A stretch of DNA of 64,000 nt from Pseudonocardia parietis (GTDB lineage: Bacteria; Actinomycetota; Actinomycetes; Mycobacteriales; Pseudonocardiaceae): assembly GCF_017876315.1 (NCBI RefSeq), contig NZ_JAGINU010000001.1:124001-188000 (forward strand), given 5' to 3'. Positions 1 to 7,699 of the stretch are shown here, in pieces; position 1 is the first letter of the stretch, and each line of letters starts with the position of its first letter. Position numbers and translations under genes: made by a program. The notes under the pieces are model-generated. The model had not been told where the DNA came from. It did no database searches and saw nothing but the letters and a program-made list of their open reading frames with translations.

Positions 1-1
1 C

Positions 2-472
2 GAGGCCGGCGTGACGACCGGCGCCCTCCAGCACCATTTCCGCACGAAGGACGAGATGTTGCTGTTCGCGCTCGAGCACCACGGCCGGCGCTGGGCCGAC
101 CGGCTACACGCCCGGGCGGACCGACCGGGCCCACCGGCCCCGCCCCGGCGGGTGCTGGAGGCCGTCGTCGAGGAGCTGCTCCCACTCGACGACGAGCGCA
201 CCGCAGAGGCGGCCGTGGCGATCGCGTTCACCCTTCGCGCCGCGACCCGACCGGCTCTCGCGGAGCACTACCGCCGACAGCGGGCCTTCCTGCACGAACT
301 CGTCGCCGCCCAGTTCGCCCGGGCGGCCGTGACGAGCCCCGCCGCGGCAGCCGACCTGCTCCTCCACGCCCTCGACGGGATGCGGACGGACTGCCTCGTC
401 CTGGGCCCGGGCTCCGTCTCCGTCGAGGCACTGCTCGACCGGCTGCTCCCCCCGGCCGCCGCCGAGCAGTGA
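2..472 (+). CDS. TetR-family transcriptional regulator, 5' truncated by window edge
   Basis: The reading frame is open from base 2, so the start lies left of the window. The first visible residues (EAGVTTGALQHHFRTKDEM) are the end of a TetR helix-turn-helix, including the recognition helix and the usual F-x-x-K-x-x-L/M tail. About 130 residues of alpha-helical ligand-binding domain follow to a TGA stop. Such proteins are dimeric repressors that let go of DNA on binding a small molecule. It stops 111 bp before the CPBP protease gene on the same strand. Ligand and targets cannot be told from what is visible. Confidence 0.85.
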   Translation, partial: EAGVTTGALQHHFRTKDEMLLFALEHHGRRWADRLHARADRPGPPAPPRRVLEAVVEELLPLDDERTAEAAVAIAFTLRAATRPALAEHYRRQRAFLHELVAAQFARAAVTSPAAAADLLLHALDGMRTDCLVLGPGSVSVEALLDRLLPPAAAEQ

Positions 473-583
473 GGATCCCGTCCACCGTGCCGGAACACGC
501 CTCCTGCGTCTTTCGATGGCACCCGGGACCTTCGATCCTTCGCATCTCGTGCCGGCACCCCGCCGGATCCGAGACTTCCTCCC

Positions 584-1504
584 ATGACGATCTCGAATCG
601 AGCCCCTCAGCGGACCGGACCCACTACGCCCGTGCGGGACGGGGGCGGGGGCGTGCTCGGAGTGGTCCGGCGCTATCCGCTGATCAGCTTCTTCGTGCTC
701 GCCAACGTCATGAGCTGGCTCGCCTGGATCCCCTACATCCTGTCGCAGAACGGCCTCGGGATCTGGGCCTACCGGTTCCCCGACATCCTGGGCACGAGCC
801 AGCTGCTCGGGGTGCTGCCCGGGGCCTACCTCGGCCCGATCGCGTCGGCGCTGTTCATCACCGCCGTCGCGGACGGGCGCGCCGGGCTGCGGCGCTGGGT
901 CGGACGGATGTGGCGCTGGCGGGTCCGCTGGCACTGGTACGCGATCGCCCTGCTCGGCGTCCCCGCGGCCATGCTGGCCACCGGCTACGCGTTCTCCGGC
1001 GGGCAGGTGAGCGCCCCGTCGATGATGGCGGTCGCCGCCTACGTCCCGGGGCTGATCCTGCAGATGGTCACGACCGGCCTCGCCGAGGAGCCCGGCTGGC
1101 GTGACTTCGCGCTGCCCCGCCTGCAGAACCGGTTCGGTCCGCTGGCCGCCTCGATGGTGCTGGGACCGATCTGGGCCCTCTGGCACATGCCGCTGTTCCT
1201 CACCGAGTGGGGCGGCTTCCCGGACGCGGACTGGACCCGCCCGGTGTCCTTCGCCGTGTTCTGCATCGCGTTCAACTTCGTCATGAGCTGGGTGTTCAAC
1301 CGCACCGGGGAGAGCCTGCCGCTGTCGATGCTCGCGCACGTCAGCGTGAACAACTTCGCCTCGATCATCTGGTCGGAGATGTTCCCGACGATCGACGAGA
1401 ACCTCGCGTCACACGCCATGGCGACCGGCGCGGTCGTCGCCGCCGTGCTGGTCCTGGTCGGAACCCGCGGACGGCTCGGATATCCGGGGCCCCGTGCCGC
1501 ATGA
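584..1504 (+). CDS. CPBP-family intramembrane metalloprotease
   Basis: A 306-residue membrane protein with about seven or eight hydrophobic segments. It carries the CPBP (Abi/CAAX protease) motifs in order: E-E-P-G-W-R-D near residue 168 (EExxxR), L-W-H-M-P-L near 200, and H-V-S-V-N-N near 252 (HxxxN). In the family the glutamates and histidines form the active site inside the membrane. Bacterial members are linked to peptide maturation, bacteriocin immunity or signalling, but the substrate here is unknown. The ATG start is chosen because the protein then begins with a short polar stretch before the first membrane segment. It converges with the response-regulator gene, sharing a hairpin with it. 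Confidence 0.85.
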   Translation: MTISNRAPQRTGPTTPVRDGGGGVLGVVRRYPLISFFVLANVMSWLAWIPYILSQNGLGIWAYRFPDILGTSQLLGVLPGAYLGPIASALFITAVADGRAGLRRWVGRMWRWRVRWHWYAIALLGVPAAMLATGYAFSGGQVSAPSMMAVAAYVPGLILQMVTTGLAEEPGWRDFALPRLQNRFGPLAASMVLGPIWALWHMPLFLTEWGGFPDADWTRPVSFAVFCIAFNFVMSWVFNRTGESLPLSMLAHVSVNNFASIIWSEMFPTIDENLASHAMATGAVVAAVLVLVGTRGRLGYPGPRAA

Positions 1505-1509
1505 CCACC

Positions 1510-1547
1510 GTCCCCGGGTCCGGGCCTCAGGCGCCCGGACCGGGGAC
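1510..1547. terminator. Bidirectional hairpin terminator
   Basis: A long GC-rich inverted repeat (left arm GTCCCCGGGTCCGGGC, right arm GCCCGGACCGGGGAC, one bulged base, loop of about 7 nt) sits between the convergent CPBP and response-regulator genes. It overlaps the last codons of the regulator. No U-tract is seen, as is usual for high-GC actinobacteria. Confidence 0.6.
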
Positions 1548-2201
1548 GGTGACGATGTGGTTCTGGTAGGCCCAGACGACCGCCTGCAGCCGGGACTGCA
1601 CGCCGAGCTTGGGCAGCATCCGCGCCAGGTGGGACTTCACCGTCGACACCTCGACGACCAGGGTGCGGGCGATCTCGTCGTTGGACATGCCCTGGGAGAG
1701 CAGCATCAGGATCTCGTGCTCGCGCGGCGTGAGCAGGTCCTCGGCGCGCCGGGCCACCACCGGCTGCAGGCCGCGACGGTGCACGAACTCCTGCATGATC
1801 CGGCGGGTGAGCGTCTGGTCGATGGTGCCCTGACCGGCCGCGACCTGGCGGACGGCGTGCACGATGGCCTCCGGCGCCGCGTCCTTGAGCAGGAACCCCG
1901 ACGCCCCGGCCTCCAGTGCCCCGAAGACGTAGTCGTCGAGGTCGAAGGTCGTCAGCACGAGGACCGGCACCTGCGGGACGGCATCCGGTGCGCAGAGCTC
2001 GCGCGCCACCTCGATGCCGCTGCGGCCGGGCATCCGGATGTCGAGGCAGGCGACATCGGGCACCAGGTCCCGGGCCATCGTCAGCGCCTCGTCCCCGTCA
2101 CGGGCCACGCCGACGACCTCGATGTCGGCCTCGGAGCCCAGCAACGCCGACAGGCCGGCGCGGACCAGGTGCTGGTCGTCGGCGATGAGCACGCGGATCA
2201 T
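1527..2201 (-). CDS. NarL/LuxR-family response regulator
   Basis: A 224-residue two-domain regulator. The receiver domain (residues 1-120) has the acidic pair D8-D9, the phosphoacceptor D54 in C-L-D-I-R-M-P-G, a T-T at 84-85 and K106 in F-L-L-K-D-A. The C-terminal LuxR/NarL helix-turn-helix (about 155-215) shows L-T-P-R-E-H-E-I-L and T-V-K-S-H-L. It is expected to be phosphorylated by the histidine kinase encoded immediately upstream; its ATG overlaps the kinase stop by 4 bp (ATGA), which implies translational coupling. Target promoters are not identifiable here; one candidate is the small membrane gene divergent from the kinase. Confidence 0.95.
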   Translation of the reverse strand: MIRVLIADDQHLVRAGLSALLGSEADIEVVGVARDGDEALTMARDLVPDVACLDIRMPGRSGIEVARELCAPDAVPQVPVLVLTTFDLDDYVFGALEAGASGFLLKDAAPEAIVHAVRQVAAGQGTIDQTLTRRIMQEFVHRRGLQPVVARRAEDLLTPREHEILMLLSQGMSNDEIARTLVVEVSTVKSHLARMLPKLGVQSRLQAVVWAYQNHIVTVPGPGA

Positions 2202-3469
2202 GCGGTGTCCTCCGTGAGCGGCGCGGGCGCGCGCGTCCTACTGATCGTGTCGTCGACCGGGAGGGTCAGGCGGACCTCCCAGCCCCCGTCGGGGGTGGCG
2301 CCGTAGGTGAGGTCGGCGCCGACCAGCTGCGCGCGCTCGGCCATGCCGATCAGCCCGAACCCGCCGCCGGGACCCGGGTCGGGTCCGGTGGATGCCCCGT
2401 TGCGCACGGTGATCGTGAGCCGGCGATCGTGCAGGTCGTCGATCTCGACCGCGCACCGCGCACCCGGGGCGTGCGCCGCGGCGTTGGCCAGGGACTCCTG
2501 GACCATCCGGTAGGCGACGAGGTGGGCGAGCGGGCCCACGCCCGCACCCGGTCCGGTGTCACCCTCCGGCACGACGAGGTCGATCTCGGCTCCCGCGGCC
2601 CGGCGGGTGTCGACGAGCGCGGCGACGGCGTCGAGGGTCTCCACCGGCCGGGCGGCGTCGGCCTCCTCGCGCAGCAGGCCGACCAGCCGCCGCAGGTCGT
2701 CGAGGACGGCGCTGCTCTGCTCACGGATCTGGCGCGCCGAGCCCTTCGCCGTGACGGGATCGGAGTCGATCTGCCGGTCCATCGCCGCGGCCATCAGCGC
2801 GATGCCGGACATGTGGTGGGCGGCGATGTCGTGCAGCTCCCGCGACATCGCCACGCGCTGGCGCGACACCGCGGCCTGCAGCAGGGCGTCCTGCTCCCGG
2901 CGCAGCGCCCGTACCTCCTGGTACCGGGCGTCGTGGGCGTCGCGCTGCGCGGCGATCACCAGCCCGAGCAACAGCGGAAGCCCGACGACGACGACCGTCT
3001 GCAGCAACGCACCGGTCACCGCGATGACGGTGTCCGTTCCGCCGCTCCGGGCCTCGTTGAGGAACTGCCCGGTCGCCAGCAACAGCGCCGTGGCCCCCAG
3101 GGCGCCCCACAGCCGGCGCCGGGGCGGCCGGGCGACGACGGCGAGGAACACCCCGGTCAGCTGGGCGACGACGGTCAGGCTGAACGCCACACCCGGCGCG
3201 GCCCACACCAGTACGAACGGGAGAGCTGCCAGCCCCGGCAGCGCCGTCGCGGGGAACCTGCCCACCCAGGCGACCACCAGCGCCTGCAGCACCAGCACCG
3301 CGGCGACCGTCCACCATCCGGCGTCGGCCGGGCTCGGCACGGGGCCGAGTGTCGGGTCCGCGGCCGCGGCGGACGGCAGGAGGAACAGCAGGCCGATCGC
3401 GACCAGCCCGCACACGGTCGCGGGTACCGGGTGGAGCGGGGCGGACCGGTGTGGTGGCTGCGTGGGCAC
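2198..3469 (-). CDS. Sensor histidine kinase, HisKA_3 (NarL-partner) type
   Basis: A 423-residue membrane kinase. Residues 1-185 hold about six hydrophobic segments with no obvious extracellular sensor domain, so it may sense within the membrane. A coiled linker leads to the HisKA_3 dimerisation box S-R-E-L-H-D-I-A-A-H-H, with H213 the phosphorylated histidine. The HATPase domain is recognisable by N-A-A-A-H-A (N box) and G-G-G-F-G-L-I-G-M (G box) near residue 375. The GTG start is supported by GGAGG just upstream. It is cotranscribed with the downstream NarL-type regulator. This architecture is common in actinobacterial cell-envelope stress systems; the signal here is unknown. Confidence 0.95.
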   Translation of the reverse strand: MPTQPPHRSAPLHPVPATVCGLVAIGLLFLLPSAAAADPTLGPVPSPADAGWWTVAAVLVLQALVVAWVGRFPATALPGLAALPFVLVWAAPGVAFSLTVVAQLTGVFLAVVARPPRRRLWGALGATALLLATGQFLNEARSGGTDTVIAVTGALLQTVVVVGLPLLLGLVIAAQRDAHDARYQEVRALRREQDALLQAAVSRQRVAMSRELHDIAAHHMSGIALMAAAMDRQIDSDPVTAKGSARQIREQSSAVLDDLRRLVGLLREEADAARPVETLDAVAALVDTRRAAGAEIDLVVPEGDTGPGAGVGPLAHLVAYRMVQESLANAAAHAPGARCAVEIDDLHDRRLTITVRNGASTGPDPGPGGGFGLIGMAERAQLVGADLTYGATPDGGWEVRLTLPVDDTISRTRAPAPLTEDTA

Positions 3470-3689
3470 GGTCCTCCGCGATGCTGTTCGTCGGTCGTCG
3501 CCGAGCGACTCGTCCCGACATCATCCGGTACGGCGCCGCACCGCCGGCCACCGCCCGCTCCGCCTCCATCGAAAGATGTCGGCCGGGAGGTGCCTACCTC
3601 CGAACGATGTGTCCCGGCAGCACCTCGACCAGACTGGACCACATCGGACGACCACGGGGCACCGTCCCCCACGACGAGAGGCACCTTCG

Positions 3690-3944
3690 ATGAGCAGCAC
3701 TCCCACCACCACCGGTACGCACCACGACACCCCGGCGCGCGGGGTCCCGCGCCGCCTCCTGTGGGTACTCCTGGCCGCCGCCGTCGTCGCCAACGGCATC
3801 TGCTCGCTGGCGGGGCTGCCGTTCGTCGGGTCGGCGTTCGGCGTCCTCGCGCTCGTGGCCGGTGGGTTGCTGGTGCGCGACCACTACCGGCGTCGTGCCC
3901 GGACGGAGGTCGGTCACGCGCCGTCGGGGCGCCCGGCCGCCTGA
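3690..3944 (+). CDS. Small two-helix membrane protein, function unknown
   Basis: An 84-residue protein preceded by a good ribosome-binding site (GAGAGG, 7 nt before ATG). A polar N-terminus rich in Thr and His is followed by two hydrophobic helices (about 26-40 and 45-65) with a short loop, then a basic tail H-Y-R-R-R-A-R. I recognise no family. It is divergent from the histidine-kinase operon across about 220 bp, so that two-component system is a plausible regulator. The 3' end of the gene (3920-3967) is repeated imperfectly at 5285-5333 in the scar region. Confidence 0.6.
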   Translation: MSSTPTTTGTHHDTPARGVPRRLLWVLLAAAVVANGICSLAGLPFVGSAFGVLALVAGGLLVRDHYRRRARTEVGHAPSGRPAA

Positions 3945-4011
3945 TCCCGGGTGTCGTCGTGCCTGCGGCGAGCTGCGGCCGGTCGATCTCCGGGCGGCTA
4001 CGGTCGGCGCG

Positions 4012-4663
4012 GTGCTTCCCGTCCCGCCCCGGCTCACACCGAAGCAGCGCACCTTCCTCGACGCCTGGCTACCCGGCGCCGAGTTCGTGCGCGACCGCTC
4101 CTGGGGCCTGATCGGCACGACCGTGCTCCAGCTGCGGTGCGCCGGGCAGGACCTCATCGTCAAGGCCGGCGACGACGCCGACACCCACATCGCCCGCGAG
4201 CTACGCGCCCACCGCGAGTGGCTCGGTCCGCTGCACGGGCGCGTACCCGAGCTCGTGCACGCCGACGACGAGGCGAAGGTGCTGGTCACGCGCTACCTGC
4301 CGGGTGTCCTCGTCGAACGCGATCCGGCCGAGAACCACCCGGACACCTACTGGCAAGCGGGGCGGCTGCTCGCCCGGCTGCACGGCCAGTACGCAGCCGT
4401 CGACGACCGCTACGAGGCCCGCATGCGCGACCGCGCGTGGAAGCACCTGGCCGGACCGCACAGCATCGACCCGGACACCGAGGCGCGGCTGCGTGCCGAG
4501 ATCGTGTCCTGGCCGGACGGACCCGCGTGACCGGCACACCTGGCGCCGGGAACGTCTCCGCGAGGCGATCGGCACCGCGGTCTGGGCGTACCAGGTCGGG
4601 GACGAACGGTTTGAGCGCCACGGCCACCGGATGGTCGCCGAGGCGCTCGACCCCCCGGACTGA
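4012..4663 (+). pseudogene. Aminoglycoside-phosphotransferase-like kinase, internally deleted and frameshifted
   Basis: A GTG at 4012 opens a frame of 172 residues that reads as the N-lobe of an APH/choline-kinase-fold enzyme (T-T-V-L-Q-L-R, L-I-V-K-A-G, R-E-L-R-A-H, R-L-H-G-Q) and stops at 4530. The family C-terminus continues in the +1 frame (R-R-E-R-L-R-E-A-I-G-T-A-V-W-A-Y-Q) to a stop at 4663. The catalytic block with the H-x-D-x-x-x-x-N loop and the D-F-G-like motif is absent between them, so roughly 80-100 residues are deleted near 4510-4535. The product cannot be an active kinase. A second, shorter fragment of a related gene lies at 5170. Confidence 0.7.
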
Positions 4664-4846
4664 CCCTCAGCCCGGCGCCGGACCCTCCGTCGCCGTTCGC
4701 CGCGCACGTCTTCGGCTACGGCGACGAGGAGCGGGCCCGCACCCGGGCGGCGTTGCTGAGCCGGTGAGCGGGCCGCCCGGTAGCGGCGCACCCGTCCCGA
4801 CGGGTCCGACCGCATCAGACGCTGAACACGCGCGCCCCGGCAGGGG

Positions 4847-5113
4847 TCACGCCTCGCCCGGGACGCGCCCGTCCAGCCGCAGCGGCGCACCGCCGTTGTG
4901 GCGCTCCGCGACAGCGTCCGGCCCCTTGGAGATCAGCTGCGCGAGGTTCGCCGCGTGCCCGTGCCCCAGGCCGTACTCCGCCTTGAGCCAGGCGACGATC
5001 TCGCCGACCTTCGCCGTGGTGAGGCAGCGCTCCTGCGCCAGGTCGAGGAACGCCCGCGGGGTGATGCCGGTCCGCGCCTCTGCGTTGTCGAGGTAGGTCT
5101 GAAATCCGCTCAT
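4847..5113 (-). CDS. DUF4287 domain protein
   Basis: An 88-residue protein beginning M-S-G-F-Q-T-Y-L-D-N. The sequence T-G-I-T-P-R-A-F-L, then E-I-V-A-W-L-K, then Y-G-L-G-H-G-H-A is the characteristic DUF4287 pattern: a small all-helical domain sometimes found alone and sometimes fused to DUF5655. Its function is not established. I chose the internal ATG at 5113 because family members start just before this motif; an in-frame start 22 codons upstream exists. The gene sits alone among degraded fragments. Confidence 0.75.
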   Translation of the reverse strand: MSGFQTYLDNAEARTGITPRAFLDLAQERCLTTAKVGEIVAWLKAEYGLGHGHAANLAQLISKGPDAVAERHNGGAPLRLDGRVPGEA

Positions 5114-5169
5114 ACCGATATGGACCGGACCCGGGTCCGGATCTGACCGGTCCATTCGGAAAGATCGCT

Positions 5170-5271
5170 GTGATGCCACTCACCTCGACCCGGTCCGCCC
5201 TGCTGGAGAGCGGGCTACCCGGCGCCGACCTCGTGCACGACCACAGCTGGGACCTACTCGGCACTACAGCC
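5170..5271 (+). pseudogene. N-terminal fragment of a second phosphotransferase-like gene
   Basis: About 34 residues (L-L-E-S-G-L-P-G-A-D-L-V-H-D-H-S-W-D-L-L-G-T-T) match, position by position, the start of the broken kinase at 4012 (F-L-D-A-W-L-P-G-A-E-F-V-R-D-R-S-W-G-L-I-G-T-T). The similarity then stops and the frame runs into a copy of the 3' end of the small membrane gene. It is a relic, not a gene. Confidence 0.55.
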
Positions 5272-5338
5272 CATACCAGTACATGCCGTCAGGGCAGTCG
5301 GCCGCCTGATCCCGGGGAGGTCGTCGTGCCTGCCCCGA

Positions 5339-5521
5339 TCAGGAAGCGACCTCCTCGACCTTCGCTCCGTCGGCGGCCTTCTGCACCGACTCGCACCCCT
5401 TGTGCGCGGCCGACCTGCTCTCGTAGGCCTCACCGGATGCGACGACCTGTCCGTTGCTCGCCTTCAGGCGGAACCGGAACTTTCCGGCCCGATCTTCGTA
5501 GACCTCGAACTTGCCTGCCAC
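5339..5521 (-). CDS. YegP-like DUF1508 protein
   Basis: A 60-residue protein with the single-repeat DUF1508 pattern: G-K-F-E-V-Y-E-D near the start, F-R-F-R-L-K-A-S-N-G-Q-V-V-A-S-G-E-A-Y, then K-G-C-E-S-V-Q. Proteins of this family form a small beta-sheet and helix fold and are of unsettled function, often stress-associated. A GTG at 5521 is chosen because GTGGAGG lies 5-10 nt upstream and family members start M/V-A-G-K-F; an in-frame GTG four codons earlier would overlap that ribosome-binding site. Confidence 0.8.
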   Translation of the reverse strand: MAGKFEVYEDRAGKFRFRLKASNGQVVASGEAYESRSAAHKGCESVQKAADGAKVEEVAS

Positions 5522-5617
5522 GGGAACCTCCACAGTGCTCGTTGAGCGTGATCATCGGCTGATGATCTGGAGGCGGGTACCCAGCGCGCGACGCGGCGAA
5601 TCATGGCGCAACGGTCC

Positions 5618-7642
5618 TCAGCCCGGGGCCGGGCCCTCCGTCGCCTGCAGGTCCCCGGCGGGAAGCCGGTCGGCGCCCCAGCTCCGCTCGATGTAGCCGA
5701 TGATCCGGGCGATGTCCTCGGCCTGCACCTTCTCCTTCTCCCCGTGCTCGAGCGGGTCGACGTGGAAGATGTAGAGCCGCGACGCGAACTGGTCGAACGG
5801 CAGCGACGCCTCGCCGAACCGCTCGCCGTTGCCCGCCGTGGACACCACGACGCCGTCGCCCCAGTCCTGCCCGCTGTCGTTGTTCGGGTTGTAGAAGTAC
5901 ACCCGCATCACGTCCTGCGGGTCCGGTGCGACGCGCAGGATCGTGATCGCGTGCCAGCCGACGTAGCGCGCGGCGCTGTCGGTCACCGCGATACCCGCAG
6001 GCTGCGGGTGGATCAGCGGCTGCCCGCCGTTGTACGACGGGTGGTAGCTCGCATGGAACTGCCGCAGGAAGTCGTCGAGGTCGATCAGGTTCCCGGTCGC
6101 GACGTCGACGTTGATGTGGAACCCGCGGGCGGCCCACCAGCCGTGGAACTCGGGGTTCACCCAGCGGTGCGGGTCCCCGGGCCGGTCGGCGCACCGGCGG
6201 CCCATCTCGGCGTAGATCCGGTCCAGGTGCGGCACGACCAGCAGCGACACCGGGTCGAGATCGACCGGCAGCGTCTGCGCGACCCCGGCCGCGCTCTCCT
6301 GCGAGGAGATCCGCTGCCCCTCGAAGTGCATGATGATCTCGTCGTCGCGGGCCGCCCAGACGACCATCTGCAGCAGGTAGTCCGGGTCGTTGTACGCCCA
6401 CATCGACAGTGCCCGCGCCGACTGGCAGGTGGGGTTGTCGCCCTGCCCGACGCCCAGCGGCAGCCCGAGCATCGACAGCACACCGGCCAGCAGCCGAGCG
6501 TTCGGTGACGGCTCGTCGCCGAACGCCGCGACCAGCCGTTCCCGGGCCGCGGGCGAGAGCTCGAGCGCGATCTGCCGCCACAGCGACGGGACGATCGGCG
6601 GCTCGTGCAGAATGCCGCGGTCGAGGAGCAGGGCGAGCCCGTAGATGCACTGGGCGGTCTGCGGGGTCACCGCCTCCTCGATCAGCCGGTGCACCAGGTC
6701 CCGGTAACGGAGCAGGCAGTTCTTGCCGGTGTCGGACAGTCCGAGAGCCTCGGCGATCAGGTAGTCGCTCTCGTGCCGCAGGAACTGCAGGAGATCCGCG
6801 TGATACGGCGACACCAGCCCGGTGTCGTGCATCGCGCGGGCGAAACCGGACGCCTCGTACTGCAGGCCACCGGTGTCCATCGCCTCCAGCCGGGACCGGA
6901 AGACCTCGATCCCCGGGTCCTCCCGGCACGCCTCGGTGGTCCCGAACAGCGCCGTGATCAAGCGGTCCAGGCCCTGCCCGGCCGACAGGTCGACATCCGG
7001 GTCGCCGCGCCACACCGACAGCCGGGTGATCAGCGACTCGACCTGGTCCACCTGGATCGGGCGCTGACGCAGGATCCGCCAGATCTCCTCCACCAGCTTG
7101 TCGAGGACGACGTCGTAGCCGACCCCCTCGGCCACGTGCCGGAACAGGTCCCGGATCAGCTGCGCGGTCCGCCCCTGCCGCGTCCGCTCCGCCTCGCTGG
7201 GCGGGGTGAACAGCAGCTCCAGGTTCATCGCCAGCACCTGGGACAGGAACTCGCGCGCGTCCTCCGGGGCGAGGGTGGGGTGCACGTAGTCGCCGCAGGC
7301 GACCGCGAGCGTGCGCAGCTCGCTGGTCGCCTCCATGACCACGGTGTCCGCGTCCCCGCTGTGCAGGCCCGGCCCGACCAGGGACGGGACCAGGATCTCC
7401 GGAGTCGCCCAGTCCGTCCCGAGGAACAGGCCGGCCTCCTCCAGCTCCTGGGCCCGGGCCTGGACGCCTGCGGCGCCGCCCGGCTGCAGCAGCACCCGGC
7501 GCAGCTGTTCGAGGACCCGCCGCAACTTCGTCGTCTTGCCGAAGTCGGCGGTCCGGGCCAGGGCCCGGGTGGCGTCGTCGAGCGAGGCCAGGCGCTTGTC
7601 CAGCACCGAGTCCTCACCCGCGACGTCGGCGGTCGGTTTCAC
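5618..7642 (-). CDS. 674-residue protein of unknown function, possible papain-like C-terminal half
   Basis: I do not recognise this family. Residues 1-390 are mainly helical and Leu/Arg/Glu-rich, without membrane segments or signal peptide. The C-terminal half has three spaced motifs that resemble a cysteine-protease/transglutaminase-like triad in the order Cys, His, Asn/Asp: G-D-N-P-T-C-Q-S-A-R-A-L-S, then Y-V-G-W-H-A-I-T-I-L-R-V, then V-Y-F-Y-N-P-N-N-D-S-G. This is a reading of motifs, not a match to a known enzyme. It follows the ATP-grasp ligase gene by 57 bp on the same strand, so the two are probably one operon. The start is GTG with GAGGGA upstream. Confidence 0.6.
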   Translation of the reverse strand: MKPTADVAGEDSVLDKRLASLDDATRALARTADFGKTTKLRRVLEQLRRVLLQPGGAAGVQARAQELEEAGLFLGTDWATPEILVPSLVGPGLHSGDADTVVMEATSELRTLAVACGDYVHPTLAPEDAREFLSQVLAMNLELLFTPPSEAERTRQGRTAQLIRDLFRHVAEGVGYDVVLDKLVEEIWRILRQRPIQVDQVESLITRLSVWRGDPDVDLSAGQGLDRLITALFGTTEACREDPGIEVFRSRLEAMDTGGLQYEASGFARAMHDTGLVSPYHADLLQFLRHESDYLIAEALGLSDTGKNCLLRYRDLVHRLIEEAVTPQTAQCIYGLALLLDRGILHEPPIVPSLWRQIALELSPAARERLVAAFGDEPSPNARLLAGVLSMLGLPLGVGQGDNPTCQSARALSMWAYNDPDYLLQMVVWAARDDEIIMHFEGQRISSQESAAGVAQTLPVDLDPVSLLVVPHLDRIYAEMGRRCADRPGDPHRWVNPEFHGWWAARGFHINVDVATGNLIDLDDFLRQFHASYHPSYNGGQPLIHPQPAGIAVTDSAARYVGWHAITILRVAPDPQDVMRVYFYNPNNDSGQDWGDGVVVSTAGNGERFGEASLPFDQFASRLYIFHVDPLEHGEKEKVQAEDIARIIGYIERSWGADRLPAGDLQATEGPAPG

Positions 7643-7699
7643 ACAGCTTCCCTCGTTCAGGTCTTCCCCGTCCTCCGGTGTCCCCGCTGACGGGGGCCC

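Noticed and set aside
3470-3689. GGAGGT-GCCT-ACCTCC palindrome in the kinase/small-membrane-gene gap as an operator
   Set aside because: The arms coincide with ribosome-binding-site-like sequence and there is no second copy; too weak to list as a feature.
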